Source of the DNA: Spirulinaceae cyanobacterium SM2_1_0
GTDB lineage: Bacteria; Cyanobacteriota; Cyanobacteriia; Cyanobacteriales; Spirulinaceae
Direction of reading: 5' to 3'
Assembly: GCA_012031265.1 (NCBI GenBank)
Contig: JAAUTY010000048.1
Span: forward strand, 1 to 36,465
DNA length: 36,465 nt
Numbering within the stretch: position 1 is the stretch's first letter; each line of letters opens with the position of its first letter. The notes under the pieces were generated by a model. The model ran no database searches. It saw only the letters and a program-made list of their open reading frames with translations, and was not told the origin of the DNA. Made by a program: the position numbers and the translations under genes. Of this stretch, positions 26,763 through 34,689 are shown in pieces.

Positions 26763-27233
26763 TCGTCCGCAGTTGCTTTAGCCTCAATCGCTCGGAGCGG
26801 CGATTCAGACACCATGAGCGGGGAAGCATTCACCTAGAATGCTTCCCCGCTGGCGCTGGGGAATATTGCGCTTTCTGACTGAGCCGACTATCTTGTAACG
26901 AATAAGGGTTTAGCCTTCAAATCAGGTTCAGCGTTTTTGCCCTTCACTTCACCACTTATGTCGCAGAGTCATCCCAGCCGGTTGCAGCCAGCCGTTCGCA
27001 CCGCAAAGGTGCGGGCGATCGCTTGCTTGCAACCGCGACCTGGTTGGAATTGGGTCTGAATCGCCTCTACGCCGATCGAGATTAGCGTTAGCACTGGCTG
27101 GCACGCCATGGTTGCGGCTAGCTGTTGTAGAAGTTGTGAAAATCTCGTCTGTGCTAGGGTGATCCTCCTCGCAAGGTACGCCACCTGACGTTGCACCCAT
27201 CCCAGTCCCAACCTTGGTTATCGGCTTAGCGTT
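26763..27233. other. Intergenic region with hairpins
   Basis: No gene is convincing here. The stretch holds the terminator-like stem at 26817-26851 and a nested inverted repeat at 26979-27035. A minus-strand frame at 26969-27211 lacks recognisable domains and a ribosome-binding site. The promoter for the pentapeptide-repeat gene at 27234 should lie in the last 100 bases, but I cannot define it. Confidence 0.45.
26817..26851 (+). terminator. Perfect 15-base-pair stem-loop after the secreted-protein gene
   Basis: AGCGGGGAAGCATTC (26817-26831) and GAATGCTTCCCCGCT (26837-26851) are exact inverted complements with a five-base loop. The stem is GC-rich and sits 55 bases after the stop at 26762, so it is likely the 3' end of that transcript. 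No T-run follows, which is common for cyanobacterial terminators. Confidence 0.7.
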
Positions 27234-28253
27234 ATGAATCCCGATCCGCTTTCGCAGCGATACGCTCCCCAAATCCTACTCCAACGCTACCGCACGGGCG
27301 ATCGCAGTTTTTGTGATTACCCGCTCAGCGGCGTGGATCTCAGCCAAGCCAATCTCAATCAGATCGATTTGCGCCGCGCGCAACTCATCGCGGCGAACCT
27401 GAGCCACGCGAAGCTCGTCCGCGCTAACCTGACGGCGGCACGACTCTGCCGCGCCGATCTCCACAATGTCACGGCCGTTGAGGCAATTTTTTCCCAAGCG
27501 GACCTGCGCGCGGCTGACCTCACCGCCGCCAATCTGGGCGGAGCCGTGTTCGCCGCCGCCAACTTGACGGGAGCGGTGTTGCACCGCTGCGATGCGATCG
27601 CCAGTAGCTGGCTGGCAGCCAATCTCTGCGGTGCCCAATTGACAGCAGCCGATTTGAGCAGTGCCACTCTGACTGGCGCACAATTGATCGAGGCAGATCT
27701 CACCGGCGCGCGGTTGACACGGGTGATTGCCGGTCAAGCCCAATTTCGCAGTGCCAACTTGCAGCAGGCACGACTGATCCGCAGCTATCTCAATCGCGCC
27801 AATCTGCGGGACGCGAATTTGCAGCAAGCCGACCTCAGCTTTGCTGAGCTGCGACACGCCGATCTGACCGGCGCTAACTTGATGGGTGCGAATTTAGAGG
27901 GAGCGAATCTCAGCGGGGCTTGCTTGACGGCGGCTAACTTGGCGGGCACTAACTTGCAAGCGTCTGACCTCAGCAATACCCAACTCAATTGCACTGACCT
28001 GACCGCTGCAAATCTCAGCGGCGCGAACTTGACCGGTGCCAATTTACAAAGTGCAAACCTTGCCCAAGCCAATCTCACGCGGGCAGGACTGCTGTTGGCA
28101 CAGTTGGCGGGTGCTGATTTTAGCCAAGCCAACCTAACCGATACCAACTTGCTCGGCTCCAACCTCAGTAGTGCCAAGCTGCTGGGCGTGTCGTTAGAAG
28201 CGGCGATTTTGCCGGCGAGCTGGCAGCACTATCGCCAGCAATACGGCAGTTAG
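27234..28253 (+). CDS. Long pentapeptide repeat protein
   Basis: In this 339-residue protein almost the whole length after residue 30 consists of A(D/N)LxxA pentapeptides, continuing to about 320. Representative segments are GVDLSQANLNQIDLRRAQL and ANLMGANLEGANLSGACL. About 57 consecutive units would give a beta-helix of some 14 coils. A short N-terminal segment (LSQRYAPQILLQRYRTGDR) resembles the cap found before pentapeptide arrays in other cyanobacterial proteins. There is no signal peptide or membrane segment. Function is unknown. The start is an ATG at 27234. It is unrelated in detail to the shorter pentapeptide gene at 9011. Confidence 0.92.
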   Translation: MNPDPLSQRYAPQILLQRYRTGDRSFCDYPLSGVDLSQANLNQIDLRRAQLIAANLSHAKLVRANLTAARLCRADLHNVTAVEAIFSQADLRAADLTAANLGGAVFAAANLTGAVLHRCDAIASSWLAANLCGAQLTAADLSSATLTGAQLIEADLTGARLTRVIAGQAQFRSANLQQARLIRSYLNRANLRDANLQQADLSFAELRHADLTGANLMGANLEGANLSGACLTAANLAGTNLQASDLSNTQLNCTDLTAANLSGANLTGANLQSANLAQANLTRAGLLLAQLAGADFSQANLTDTNLLGSNLSSAKLLGVSLEAAILPASWQHYRQQYGS

Positions 28254-28262
28254 TCGGGGCGG

Positions 28263-28291
28263 GTTGGTCGGGGCGGGTTTTAAACCCGCCC
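28263..28291. repeat. GGGCGGGTTT palindromic repeat
   Basis: GGGCGGGTTT (28271-28280) and AAACCCGCCC (28282-28291) form a perfect 10-base palindrome around a single T. An imperfect extra copy of the left arm (GGTTGGTCGGGGCGGG region, 28255-28276) precedes it. Elements of this GGGCGGGTTTTAAACCCGCCC type are dispersed in many cyanobacterial genomes. Here it also sits where a terminator for the pentapeptide gene would be expected. Confidence 0.65.
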
Positions 28292-28327
28292 TAACGGGTC
28301 GGAGGCGATCGCGGCGCGGGCGGGTCG

Positions 28328-28333
28328 TACAAT
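28328..28333 (+). promoter_or_regulatory. Probable -10 box of dxr
   Basis: TACAAT lies 35 bases upstream of the dxr GTG codon, just after the palindromic repeat. No recognisable -35 hexamer is at the right distance, which is a HIP1 site instead. Confidence 0.4.
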
Positions 28334-28368
28334 AGAGGAGCAGCAATTGTGAAGAAAAGGTTAAGCGC

Positions 28369-29565
28369 GTGAAACCGATCTCGATCCTCGGCTCGACTGG
28401 CTCGATTGGCACTCAGACTCTGGCGATCGCCGAACAGTACCCCGACCAATTCCGCATCGTCGGGCTGGCAACCGGTCGCAACGTTGAACTCCTGGCGAGT
28501 CAAATTCAGCAATTTCAGCCGGAGATTGCGGCGATTCGCGATCAGAGCCAGTTGCCACTGCTGCGCGAGGCGATCGCTCACCTCGACCATCCACCCCAAC
28601 TCCTCAGCGGCGACGCCGGAGTCGTCGAAGTCGCGCGCTATGGCGATGCCGAGAGCGTCGTCACCGGCATCGTCGGCTGTGCCGGTCTACTGCCCACCTT
28701 GGCCGCGATCGAGGCGGGTAAAGACATTGCCCTGGCGAACAAGGAAACGCTAATCGCCGGCGGCCCAGTCGTCTTGCCGCTCGTGGCGAAGCATGGCGTC
28801 AAGCTCTTGCCCGCCGACTCCGAGCACTCCGCGATTTTCCAGTGCCTGCAAGGCGTCCCGGAACAAGGGCTGCGGAAAATCATCCTCACCGCCTCCGGTG
28901 GCTCCTTCCGCGACTGGCCGGTCGAAAAGCTGGCAACGGCGAAGGTCGCTGACGCCCTCAAGCACCCCAACTGGACGATGGGCCAAAAGATCACCATCGA
29001 CTCCGCCACCCTGATGAACAAAGGGCTGGAAGTGATCGAGGCGCACTATCTCTTCGGCGTGGACTACGACGCGATTGAAATCGTCATCCACCCCCAAAGC
29101 ATCATTCACTCGCTGATCGAGCTGCAAGATACTTCGGTGCTGGCACAACTGGGCTGGGCGGATATGCGCCTGCCGCTCCTCTACGCGCTCTCCTATCCTG
29201 ACCGACTCTGCACCGACTGGCCGACGCTGGATCTGGTCAAAGTTGGCAGCTTAACCTTCCGCGAACCGGATCACCAAAAATACCCCTGCATGGATCTGGC
29301 CTACGCGGCCGGTCGCGCGGGCGGTGCGCTCCCGGCTGTTTTGAATGCCGCCAATGAACAAGCCGTCGCCCTTTTCTTGCAAGAACGCATCGGCTTCCTC
29401 GATATTCCTCGCTTGATCACGGCGGTGTGCGATCGCTACCACAATCGCAACATCCCTCAGCCCACCCTCGACGACATCCTAGAGGCGGATCGCTGGGCGC
29501 GGCAAGCGGTGCTGGAGGCTGACACGAAACAAGCCCAGGGCGATCGCGTCGTATCCTTGCGCTGA
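28369..29565 (+). CDS. dxr: 1-deoxy-D-xylulose 5-phosphate reductoisomerase
   Basis: This 398-residue enzyme converts 1-deoxy-D-xylulose 5-phosphate to 2-C-methyl-D-erythritol 4-phosphate with NADPH, the first committed step of the MEP isoprenoid pathway. It supplies carotenoids, the chlorophyll phytyl chain and quinone tails. The NADPH-binding [11 protein letters not shown] is at 8-18. NKETLIAGG, the metal-binding [17 protein letters not shown] (about 144-160), [30 protein letters not shown] and MRLPLLYAL are all present in order. The length is normal. The start is a GTG at 28369, preceded by AAAAGG at a good distance. It is cytoplasmic. Confidence 0.97.
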   Translation: MKPISILGSTGSIGTQTLAIAEQYPDQFRIVGLATGRNVELLASQIQQFQPEIAAIRDQSQLPLLREAIAHLDHPPQLLSGDAGVVEVARYGDAESVVTGIVGCAGLLPTLAAIEAGKDIALANKETLIAGGPVVLPLVAKHGVKLLPADSEHSAIFQCLQGVPEQGLRKIILTASGGSFRDWPVEKLATAKVADALKHPNWTMGQKITIDSATLMNKGLEVIEAHYLFGVDYDAIEIVIHPQSIIHSLIELQDTSVLAQLGWADMRLPLLYALSYPDRLCTDWPTLDLVKVGSLTFREPDHQKYPCMDLAYAAGRAGGALPAVLNAANEQAVALFLQERIGFLDIPRLITAVCDRYHNRNIPQPTLDDILEADRWARQAVLEADTKQAQGDRVVSLR

Positions 29566-29592
29566 GCACTGAACTGGCGGAGCTAGCCCCTC

Positions 29593-29793
29593 GTGGAAAT
29601 CATTCTGCTCATCGGTGCCCTGATCGTGACCTGGCTAGTGTTTACCTGGCTGGTCAAAGTGGTCAAGGCGAGCGTGAAAACAGCGGTGGCGATCGCTGCT
29701 GTCGTGCTCATTTTGCAATTGGCTTTCGGCATCAGCTTCCAAGACCTCTGGGCAACGATCCAAGACCTCTTCAGCAATATTTTTGGGCGATGA
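29593..29793 (+). CDS. Small two-helix membrane protein
   Basis: This is a 66-residue protein with two hydrophobic segments: about 2-20 (IILLIGALIVTWLVFTWLV) and 31-48 (AVAIAAVVLILQLAFGIS). They are joined by a short basic loop (KVVKASVK), and an amphipathic tail follows (FQDLWATIQDLFSNIFGR). The positive loop predicts both ends in the periplasm or lumen. Similar short proteins are annotated as hypothetical in other cyanobacteria, as far as I recall. The start is a GTG at 29593, 27 bases after the dxr stop, so it may be co-transcribed with dxr. The function is unknown. Confidence 0.7.
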   Translation: MEIILLIGALIVTWLVFTWLVKVVKASVKTAVAIAAVVLILQLAFGISFQDLWATIQDLFSNIFGR

Positions 29794-29989
29794 ATTGGCA
29801 CTGTCGGGAATTCCTGTTTTACCCTTCCTATTCGTCACCACTGTATGCTGCAAATCTTGGCGGCGGCGCTTCCGGGTTAAGGTTTACTTTGGGTTGTTTC
29901 TGAGCTTCTGCTCGGTCGGGAACCGGTTTTCTCTTGGATCGATATGGGTACCATCATCGGAGCGCCATCGCCCTGGCCGCGGACCCTGC

Positions 29990-29995
29990 TACGAT
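29990..29995 (+). promoter_or_regulatory. Probable -10 box upstream of egtC
   Basis: TACGAT sits 29 bases upstream of the egtC ATG within a 231-base gap. A clear -35 box is not seen, so this is tentative. Confidence 0.35.
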
Positions 29996-30024
29996 AGAGC
30001 GAATTTGTCCGCTGTCATCTCAGT

Positions 30025-30813
30025 ATGTGCCGTCTACTCGCTTATCTCGGCCCGCCGATCGTCGCCCACCAGTTGCTATACAAACCCGAACACTCGCTGA
30101 TCGTGCAAAGCTACCAACCGCGCGAGATGCGTGACGCGCTGTTGAATGCCGATGGTGTGGGCTTGGGTTGGTATCATCCGCAACATGATGAGCCGCCTGG
30201 TGTGTACAAAAACACATCGCCAGCCTGGAATGACATCAATCTGCCACACCTGAGTCGTTATCTGGAAACCCATTGCTTTGTTGCCTACGTCCGCAGCGCC
30301 ACACCAGGTTTAGCCGTGGATCTCGGCAACTGTCAGCCATTTGCCCGCGATCGCCTCCTGTTTCTTCACAATGGCTACATTGAAGATTTTCGCCACCGTC
30401 TACGGCGATCGCTCCGCCAAAACCTGACCCCAGAGGCGGATCGCTGGGTTCAGGGCAGCACCGATTCTGAATACCTCTGCGCGCTCATGCTCAGTCTGTG
30501 GGAGCGATCGCCCGAGCTCAGTCTGGCTCATGCTTTGGCCGAAGCCGTACGCCAAGTGGCGATGCTGGCTGCCGCTCAGTCGCTGGAGTTCACCGCAAAT
30601 GTCATCTTGAGCACCGGTCAGCAATTGGTTGCCTGCCGCTATGCGATCGATCATGAACCGCTGTCGTTATACTGGCTGCGAAATGCCCCGGAATTTCCCG
30701 ACAGCCTCATCCTGGCCTCCGAACCGCTGTTTCCGGGCGACTGGCAAAGCGTGCCAGCCGCGAGCGTCCTGAGCGCGGGCCAGGATTTCAACCTCTGCAT
30801 CGACCCGATTTAA
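30025..30813 (+). CDS. egtC: EgtC-like class II glutamine amidotransferase
   Basis: This 262-residue N-terminal-nucleophile hydrolase has Cys2 (MCRLLAYLG), exposed after Met removal, as the catalytic residue. Other family marks are GVGLGWYHPQ (about 50-59), VAYVRSATPG (89-98), NCQPFARDRLLFLHNGYIED (105-124) and STDSEYLCALML. In actinobacteria EgtC removes the gamma-glutamyl group from the hercynyl-gamma-glutamylcysteine sulfoxide made by EgtB. The gene is followed after nine bases by egtB, so the two form an operon. The lyase EgtE and the methyltransferase EgtD are not nearby. The start is an ATG at 30025; the protein is cytoplasmic. Confidence 0.88.
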   Translation: MCRLLAYLGPPIVAHQLLYKPEHSLIVQSYQPREMRDALLNADGVGLGWYHPQHDEPPGVYKNTSPAWNDINLPHLSRYLETHCFVAYVRSATPGLAVDLGNCQPFARDRLLFLHNGYIEDFRHRLRRSLRQNLTPEADRWVQGSTDSEYLCALMLSLWERSPELSLAHALAEAVRQVAMLAAAQSLEFTANVILSTGQQLVACRYAIDHEPLSLYWLRNAPEFPDSLILASEPLFPGDWQSVPAASVLSAGQDFNLCIDPI

Positions 30814-30822
30814 ACGAGACTC

Positions 30823-32067
30823 GTGCTACTCACAACGATTCAGGCGAAACGGGCGGCCCTACGCGGGGCGCTGCTGGCTTGCCGCGAGCGCACGCTCGCC
30901 CTCACCAGCGATCTCCAAGCCGCTGACTGTGACCAACAACCGCATCCCGACTTCAGCCCCGTGGGTTGGCATCTTGGTCACATTGCCCTGACCGAGGCGT
31001 ACTGGATTTTGGAACGGCTCGCGGGTCAGCCGCCGCTATACCCGCAGTACCGGCGCTTGTTCGCGGCTGATGGTTTACCAAAAACTGAGCGCCAGCATTT
31101 ACCGCCGCTCGACCGGCTCTTGCAATGTCTGGCGGTGGTGCGATCGCGTGTGCTGGACTACCTCATGACCGCACCGCTGCCTGAGCAAGAGCGTCTCTGG
31201 TACTGGCTCCTGCAACACGAGAGTCAGCACAATGAGACCATCACCTTTTTGCTGCAACTGCGCCGCTGGCAGCCTTGGGGGGAAGGGTGGCAGATGGGGC
31301 AGCGACCATCGCCCTCGCCGCGTGAGGATATGGTGACCCTCGCAGCCGGGTCAATTCAACTCGGGAGTGAGGCGATCGCCGCCCAAGATCACGAGCGACC
31401 TTTGTACAGGATTGATCTACCGGCCTATGCGCTCGATCGCTTCCCGGTCACTTGTCAGGACTTCCAAGCCTTTATCAATGCGGGCGGCTACCAGCGGCGC
31501 GAGTTTTGGTCAGAGGCGGGTTGGCGCTGGTTGCAGGAGCAGCCGGTTGATCGACCGCTCTATTGGCTCGCCGCCCCGGAATGGGCCAACCATCCGGTTT
31601 GCGGCGTCAGTTGGTATGAGGCAGCGGCCTATGCCCACTTTGTCGAGAAACGGCTGCCGACGGAAGCCGAATGGGCGCAGGCAGCGCGGTGGGCGGGCGA
31701 TCGCGCTTGCAGCCGGGCTTATCCCTGGGGCGACACGCCGCCAAGTGCGACCCGCTGCAACTATGACGGTCTCGTCGGGCACACGACGCCGGTAGATGCT
31801 TACCCAGCTGGGCAAAGTGCCAGCGGCTGTTGGGATTTGTTGGGGAATGTTTGGGAGTGGACGGCGACCCCGTTTGCAGGCTATCCCGGTTTCGTGCCTT
31901 ACCCGTATCGGGGTTATTCCCAAGCCTATTTTGACAAGCGGCACTATGTCCTGCGGGGCGGCAGTTGGGCGACGCGGCCGTGGAGTCTACGTGCCAGTAG
32001 TCGCAACTGGTATGAGCCGGGGGTCAGGCAGATTCTCGCCGGGTTTCGCTGCGCGCGATCGCTCTGA
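30823..32067 (+). CDS. egtB: EgtB-like non-heme iron sulfoxide synthase (SUMF1/EgtB family)
   Basis: This 414-residue enzyme has an N-terminal DinB-like helical domain and a C-terminal FGE-sulfatase domain. Iron-ligand candidates are visible in GWHLGHIALTE (His50 and His53) and in LLQHESQHNET (His132 and His136), the HxxxHxE pattern of EgtB. The C-terminal domain has ALDRFPVTCQDFQAFI, PVCGVSWYEAAAYAHF, RLPTEAEWAQAARW, WDLLGNVWEWTATPF and LRGGSW. EgtB joins a thiol donor to hercynine by oxygen-dependent C-S bond formation. With EgtC next door the donor is probably gamma-glutamylcysteine. The start is a GTG at 30823, nine bases after egtC. An EgtB paralogue with another histidine-like substrate is a possible alternative. 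Confidence 0.87.
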   Translation: MLLTTIQAKRAALRGALLACRERTLALTSDLQAADCDQQPHPDFSPVGWHLGHIALTEAYWILERLAGQPPLYPQYRRLFAADGLPKTERQHLPPLDRLLQCLAVVRSRVLDYLMTAPLPEQERLWYWLLQHESQHNETITFLLQLRRWQPWGEGWQMGQRPSPSPREDMVTLAAGSIQLGSEAIAAQDHERPLYRIDLPAYALDRFPVTCQDFQAFINAGGYQRREFWSEAGWRWLQEQPVDRPLYWLAAPEWANHPVCGVSWYEAAAYAHFVEKRLPTEAEWAQAARWAGDRACSRAYPWGDTPPSATRCNYDGLVGHTTPVDAYPAGQSASGCWDLLGNVWEWTATPFAGYPGFVPYPYRGYSQAYFDKRHYVLRGGSWATRPWSLRASSRNWYEPGVRQILAGFRCARSL

Positions 32068-32085
32068 GCCGCGAGTCATAGAGCC

Positions 32086-32979
32086 TCACCTCAAGCGGTC
32101 ACAAAAGGCGAGCATTGCCGCCGCTACGACATCGGGCTGCTCCAGGTGCGGCACATGTCCGCAGGCCTTGACCCAGTGCAGGCAGCTATTGGGCAGCAGT
32201 TGCGCGAACAAATGCGCGGGTTGCGTGCCCAGAATCTTGTCATTCTCTCCCCAGAGGATCAGGGTCGGCTGGCGGAGGGCGGGGAGTTGGCGACGGTAGG
32301 AGCCGTAGCTGCCGCTCTTGGTGAAGGCGGCGAGGGCACGGCTCCAACCCGGGATGGCGAGGTGCAGGGCCGCGCAGCGATCAGCATCGGGCGTCGCTAG
32401 TGAGGGATCGAAATAGGCGGTACGGCTGATGCTAGCCCGCACCCCCGGTTGTCGGAGAAATTCGGTGGCGAGATAGCCCAGGGGCGGGAAGAGGAAGCGA
32501 CCGAGTACCGGGCCGGGAGCGATACCGGCGCTGTCGAGGAGGATGAGACCCCGAACGGCATCGGGGTAGTGGCGGGCGAAATCTAAAGCCGCCGCGCCGC
32601 CCATCGAGGCTCCGGCCAGAATCACTGGCTCCTGAATCACACTTTGCCAAGTTGCGTAGAGATGTGCCCGAATTGCGTCCGGCGTGTAGGGGACATCGGC
32701 GGGGCGTTCGTTGAAGCCGAAGCCATGCAGATCCAGCGCCCAGGCCGCCTGACGATCGATGAAGTGGGGCCAAAGGCGGCGGAATTCTAGCAGCGAGCTG
32801 TCGAAGCCGGGGAGCAGTAGCAACGGGGGGCGATCGCCGTGGGTTTTGGCATAGACCGTTTTTAGAGGAGCGATGCGGAGGGGCGTGGCGATCGCCTGTT
32901 GCTGGAGTTGGGCGAGGAGGGCGATCGCCGCCGGTTCCTCAATCGCCGTCGCGGCGGCGGGTAAGAAATCAGGGAGCAT
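32086..32979 (-). CDS. Alpha/beta fold hydrolase
   Basis: This is a 297-residue protein with the alpha/beta hydrolase catalytic triad. Ser125 lies in the nucleophile elbow AGASMGGAA, Asp246 in LWGENDKILG and His274 in CGHVPHLEQ. The oxyanion-hole region is LLLLPGFDSS (53-62), and GFGFNERP follows. A cap segment (about 150-215) separates the two halves. Similar proteins in cyanobacteria are annotated as hydrolases or lyases, some linked to chlorophyll or lipid metabolism, but the substrate cannot be told here. No signal peptide is evident. The start is an ATG at 32979, and it converges on egtB with 18 bases between the stops. Confidence 0.9.
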   Translation of the reverse strand: MLPDFLPAAATAIEEPAAIALLAQLQQQAIATPLRIAPLKTVYAKTHGDRPPLLLLPGFDSSLLEFRRLWPHFIDRQAAWALDLHGFGFNERPADVPYTPDAIRAHLYATWQSVIQEPVILAGASMGGAAALDFARHYPDAVRGLILLDSAGIAPGPVLGRFLFPPLGYLATEFLRQPGVRASISRTAYFDPSLATPDADRCAALHLAIPGWSRALAAFTKSGSYGSYRRQLPALRQPTLILWGENDKILGTQPAHLFAQLLPNSCLHWVKACGHVPHLEQPDVVAAAMLAFCDRLR

Positions 32980-32984
32980 ACGTG

Positions 32985-33012
32985 ACTTATTCGGCCGAAC
33001 TTATTCGGCCGA
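32985..33012. repeat. Tandem 14-base duplication across the SPFH stop codon
   Basis: ACTTATTCGGCCGA occurs twice back to back (32985-32998 and 32999-33012). The right copy encodes the last residues and stop codon of the SPFH gene; the left copy lies just beyond the stop. Each copy contains the palindrome TTCGGCCGA(A). It looks like a simple slippage duplication. Confidence 0.75.
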
Positions 33013-33972
33013 GTGACGATCAAAGGGTTCAAACTTACCGACAATCTCATCACGGGCAGAATTGCCCACCACTGAGCGCACGCCTTCGAGAGTCGAAATC
33101 ATGCTGCTGGGATCCATGAACATGACCTTGCTGCTCTCGCTATTGCCAATCACTTTGCCCATTTCGAGATAGTTTTGGGCGAGCAAGAACTGCAAGGCTT
33201 CACGCGCTTTGGGATCCGCCTTCAGCTTCTCCGTAATGATGTCGAGGGCGCGCGAGGTGGCTTGGGCTTTTAGCACCTCTTGCTGAGCATCAGCCTCGGC
33301 TGCCAGAATCGCTGCTTTCTTGCGCGCTTCGGCATCCAGGACTTGTGCCTCGGCCTTACCGCGTGCCGCATTAACGGCGGAGTCGCGTTCGCCTTCCGAG
33401 GTCAAGATCGCCGCCCGCTTGCGGCGCTCGGCCGACATTTGCAGTTCCATGGAATCTTGCACCGCGCGCGAGGGGGTGATGTCGCGCAACTCGACGCGGG
33501 TGACTTTCACACCCCAGGGATCGGTAGCGATGTCCAGTTCGCGCAAGAGAATCTCGTTGATCTCCGTCCGCGCTGTGAAGGTTTGGTCGAGTTCGAGCTT
33601 GCCCATTTCGGAGCGGATCTGGGTTAGTACCAAGTTTTCCATCGCTCGCTGGAGATTTTCTACCCGATAGTAGGCTTTCTCCATATCGACGATGCGCCAG
33701 TAAACGACCGCATCAGCGCTAATGCCGACGTTATCTTTGGTGATGCAGGACTGGGGCTGAACATCGAGGACTTTTTCGCGGGTGGTGCCTTTGTAAACCA
33801 CTTTGTCCACAAACGGAATCACGAAGTTGAGGCCGGAATCGAGTTTCCGCTTGTAACGTCCGAAACTTTCAATCAGGGCCTCATTTTTTTCATTCACAAT
33901 TTTGACTGAGCCAGCTACGGCTGAGCCACCAAAGGCCAGTAAAATCAGCAAGAAAAGTTGACCAATACCCAT
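33001..33972 (-). CDS. SPFH/Band 7 domain protein (stomatin-like, QmcA type)
   Basis: This 323-residue membrane-anchored scaffold protein has one N-terminal hydrophobic segment (about 4-22). An SPFH/Band 7 domain follows (about 23-180), with [39 protein letters not shown] and [13 protein letters not shown] long charged coiled coil (185-260) is rich in [16 protein letters not shown] and [14 protein letters not shown]-type repeats. Such proteins form large oligomers in membrane microdomains. It is preceded 50 bases upstream by nfeD on the same strand, the conserved stomatin-NfeD pairing. The start is an ATG at 33972 with GAGGA upstream. Confidence 0.93.
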   Translation of the reverse strand: MGIGQLFLLILLAFGGSAVAGSVKIVNEKNEALIESFGRYKRKLDSGLNFVIPFVDKVVYKGTTREKVLDVQPQSCITKDNVGISADAVVYWRIVDMEKAYYRVENLQRAMENLVLTQIRSEMGKLELDQTFTARTEINEILLRELDIATDPWGVKVTRVELRDITPSRAVQDSMELQMSAERRKRAAILTSEGERDSAVNAARGKAEAQVLDAEARKKAAILAAEADAQQEVLKAQATSRALDIITEKLKADPKAREALQFLLAQNYLEMGKVIGNSESSKVMFMDPSSMISTLEGVRSVVGNSARDEIVGKFEPFDRHSAE

Positions 33973-34022
33973 AAGAGTGTCCTCTTTGAAACTGCTTAGT
34001 TGGCGATCGCCACCGGTTCAAC

Positions 34023-34514
34023 TCATGAACGCAGTAGGTTTTCGGGCATGACAATCAAGGTGTTGCCCTCACGGCGCAAGACATAGATGGGTTGCTGCGG
34101 CGGGATGTCCATTTCCTCGTCTTCGCAGCGGGCTTGCCAGGAGTTGCCCTCGTAGAGGACGCGGCCGGTGCGACCGGGGGCGATCGCCGTCAGTGTTTCC
34201 CCGCGAGTGTCATCGAGCAGCAAGTGTGAGCGCCGACGCGGCACCAGAAAACGGCGTGAGGCGGCGACCAGCAGCACCGACAGCAACAACCATAGAACAA
34301 TCTGCACACTCAGTTGCGGGATGACGAGGGAGATGATGGCGACGAAAATCGCACTCAGGCCCAGGGTGAACTCGACAAAGGCGGTGGGGAAAATGAACTC
34401 CATGAAGCAGAGAATCACGCCTGCGATGAGCCAAAGTACTGTTGCGTTGACCATAAAAGCCCCGGAGCCAAAACGGCGCGGCTGCACCGTCTGAGTTGGC
34501 GACAATCCTATCAC
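34023..34514 (-). CDS. NfeD family membrane protein
   Basis: This 163-residue frame is a short NfeD protein. The likely start is the ATG at 34454 (residue 21), directly before the first membrane segment, giving 143 residues. Membrane segments lie at about 23-41, 47-63 and 67-86, starting VNATVLWLIAGVILCFMEFI. They are followed by an OB-fold NfeD domain (about 100-160) with GRTGRVLYEGNSWQARCED and ILPPQQ-like strand turns, ending in GNTLIVMPENL. It lacks the ClpP-like protease domain of long NfeD proteins. NfeD works with the SPFH partner encoded immediately downstream. Confidence 0.9.
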   Translation of the reverse strand: MIGLSPTQTVQPRRFGSGAFMVNATVLWLIAGVILCFMEFIFPTAFVEFTLGLSAIFVAIISLVIPQLSVQIVLWLLLSVLLVAASRRFLVPRRRSHLLLDDTRGETLTAIAPGRTGRVLYEGNSWQARCEDEEMDIPPQQPIYVLRREGNTLIVMPENLLRS

Positions 34515-34689
34515 TGACTATTTTAGCGATTTGGGGTGATGGCTTGAGCGCGCCAGGTGTCTGAACTGCGATCGCCCCTAGACGGTAGACTAGCAACATT
34601 ATCGACAGGGGGGATTGCCCCCCCTCGACCGCTGGCAGATCCGTACAAGCTCGCTGCCGGATGCGACCTATCTCTCTTACTGACCGCGC

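Noticed and set aside
26969-27211. 80-residue minus-strand frame before the pentapeptide gene
   Set aside because: No domain, no ribosome-binding site and no neighbour on that strand to form an operon; kept only as part of the spacer description.
27276-27857. 193-residue repetitive frame antisense to the pentapeptide gene
   Set aside because: Its apparent repeats are the complement of the pentapeptide codon repeats.
27300-28200. CRISPR-like regular repeats
   Set aside because: The 15-base periodicity comes from pentapeptide codons inside an open frame; there are no conserved direct repeats with unique spacers.
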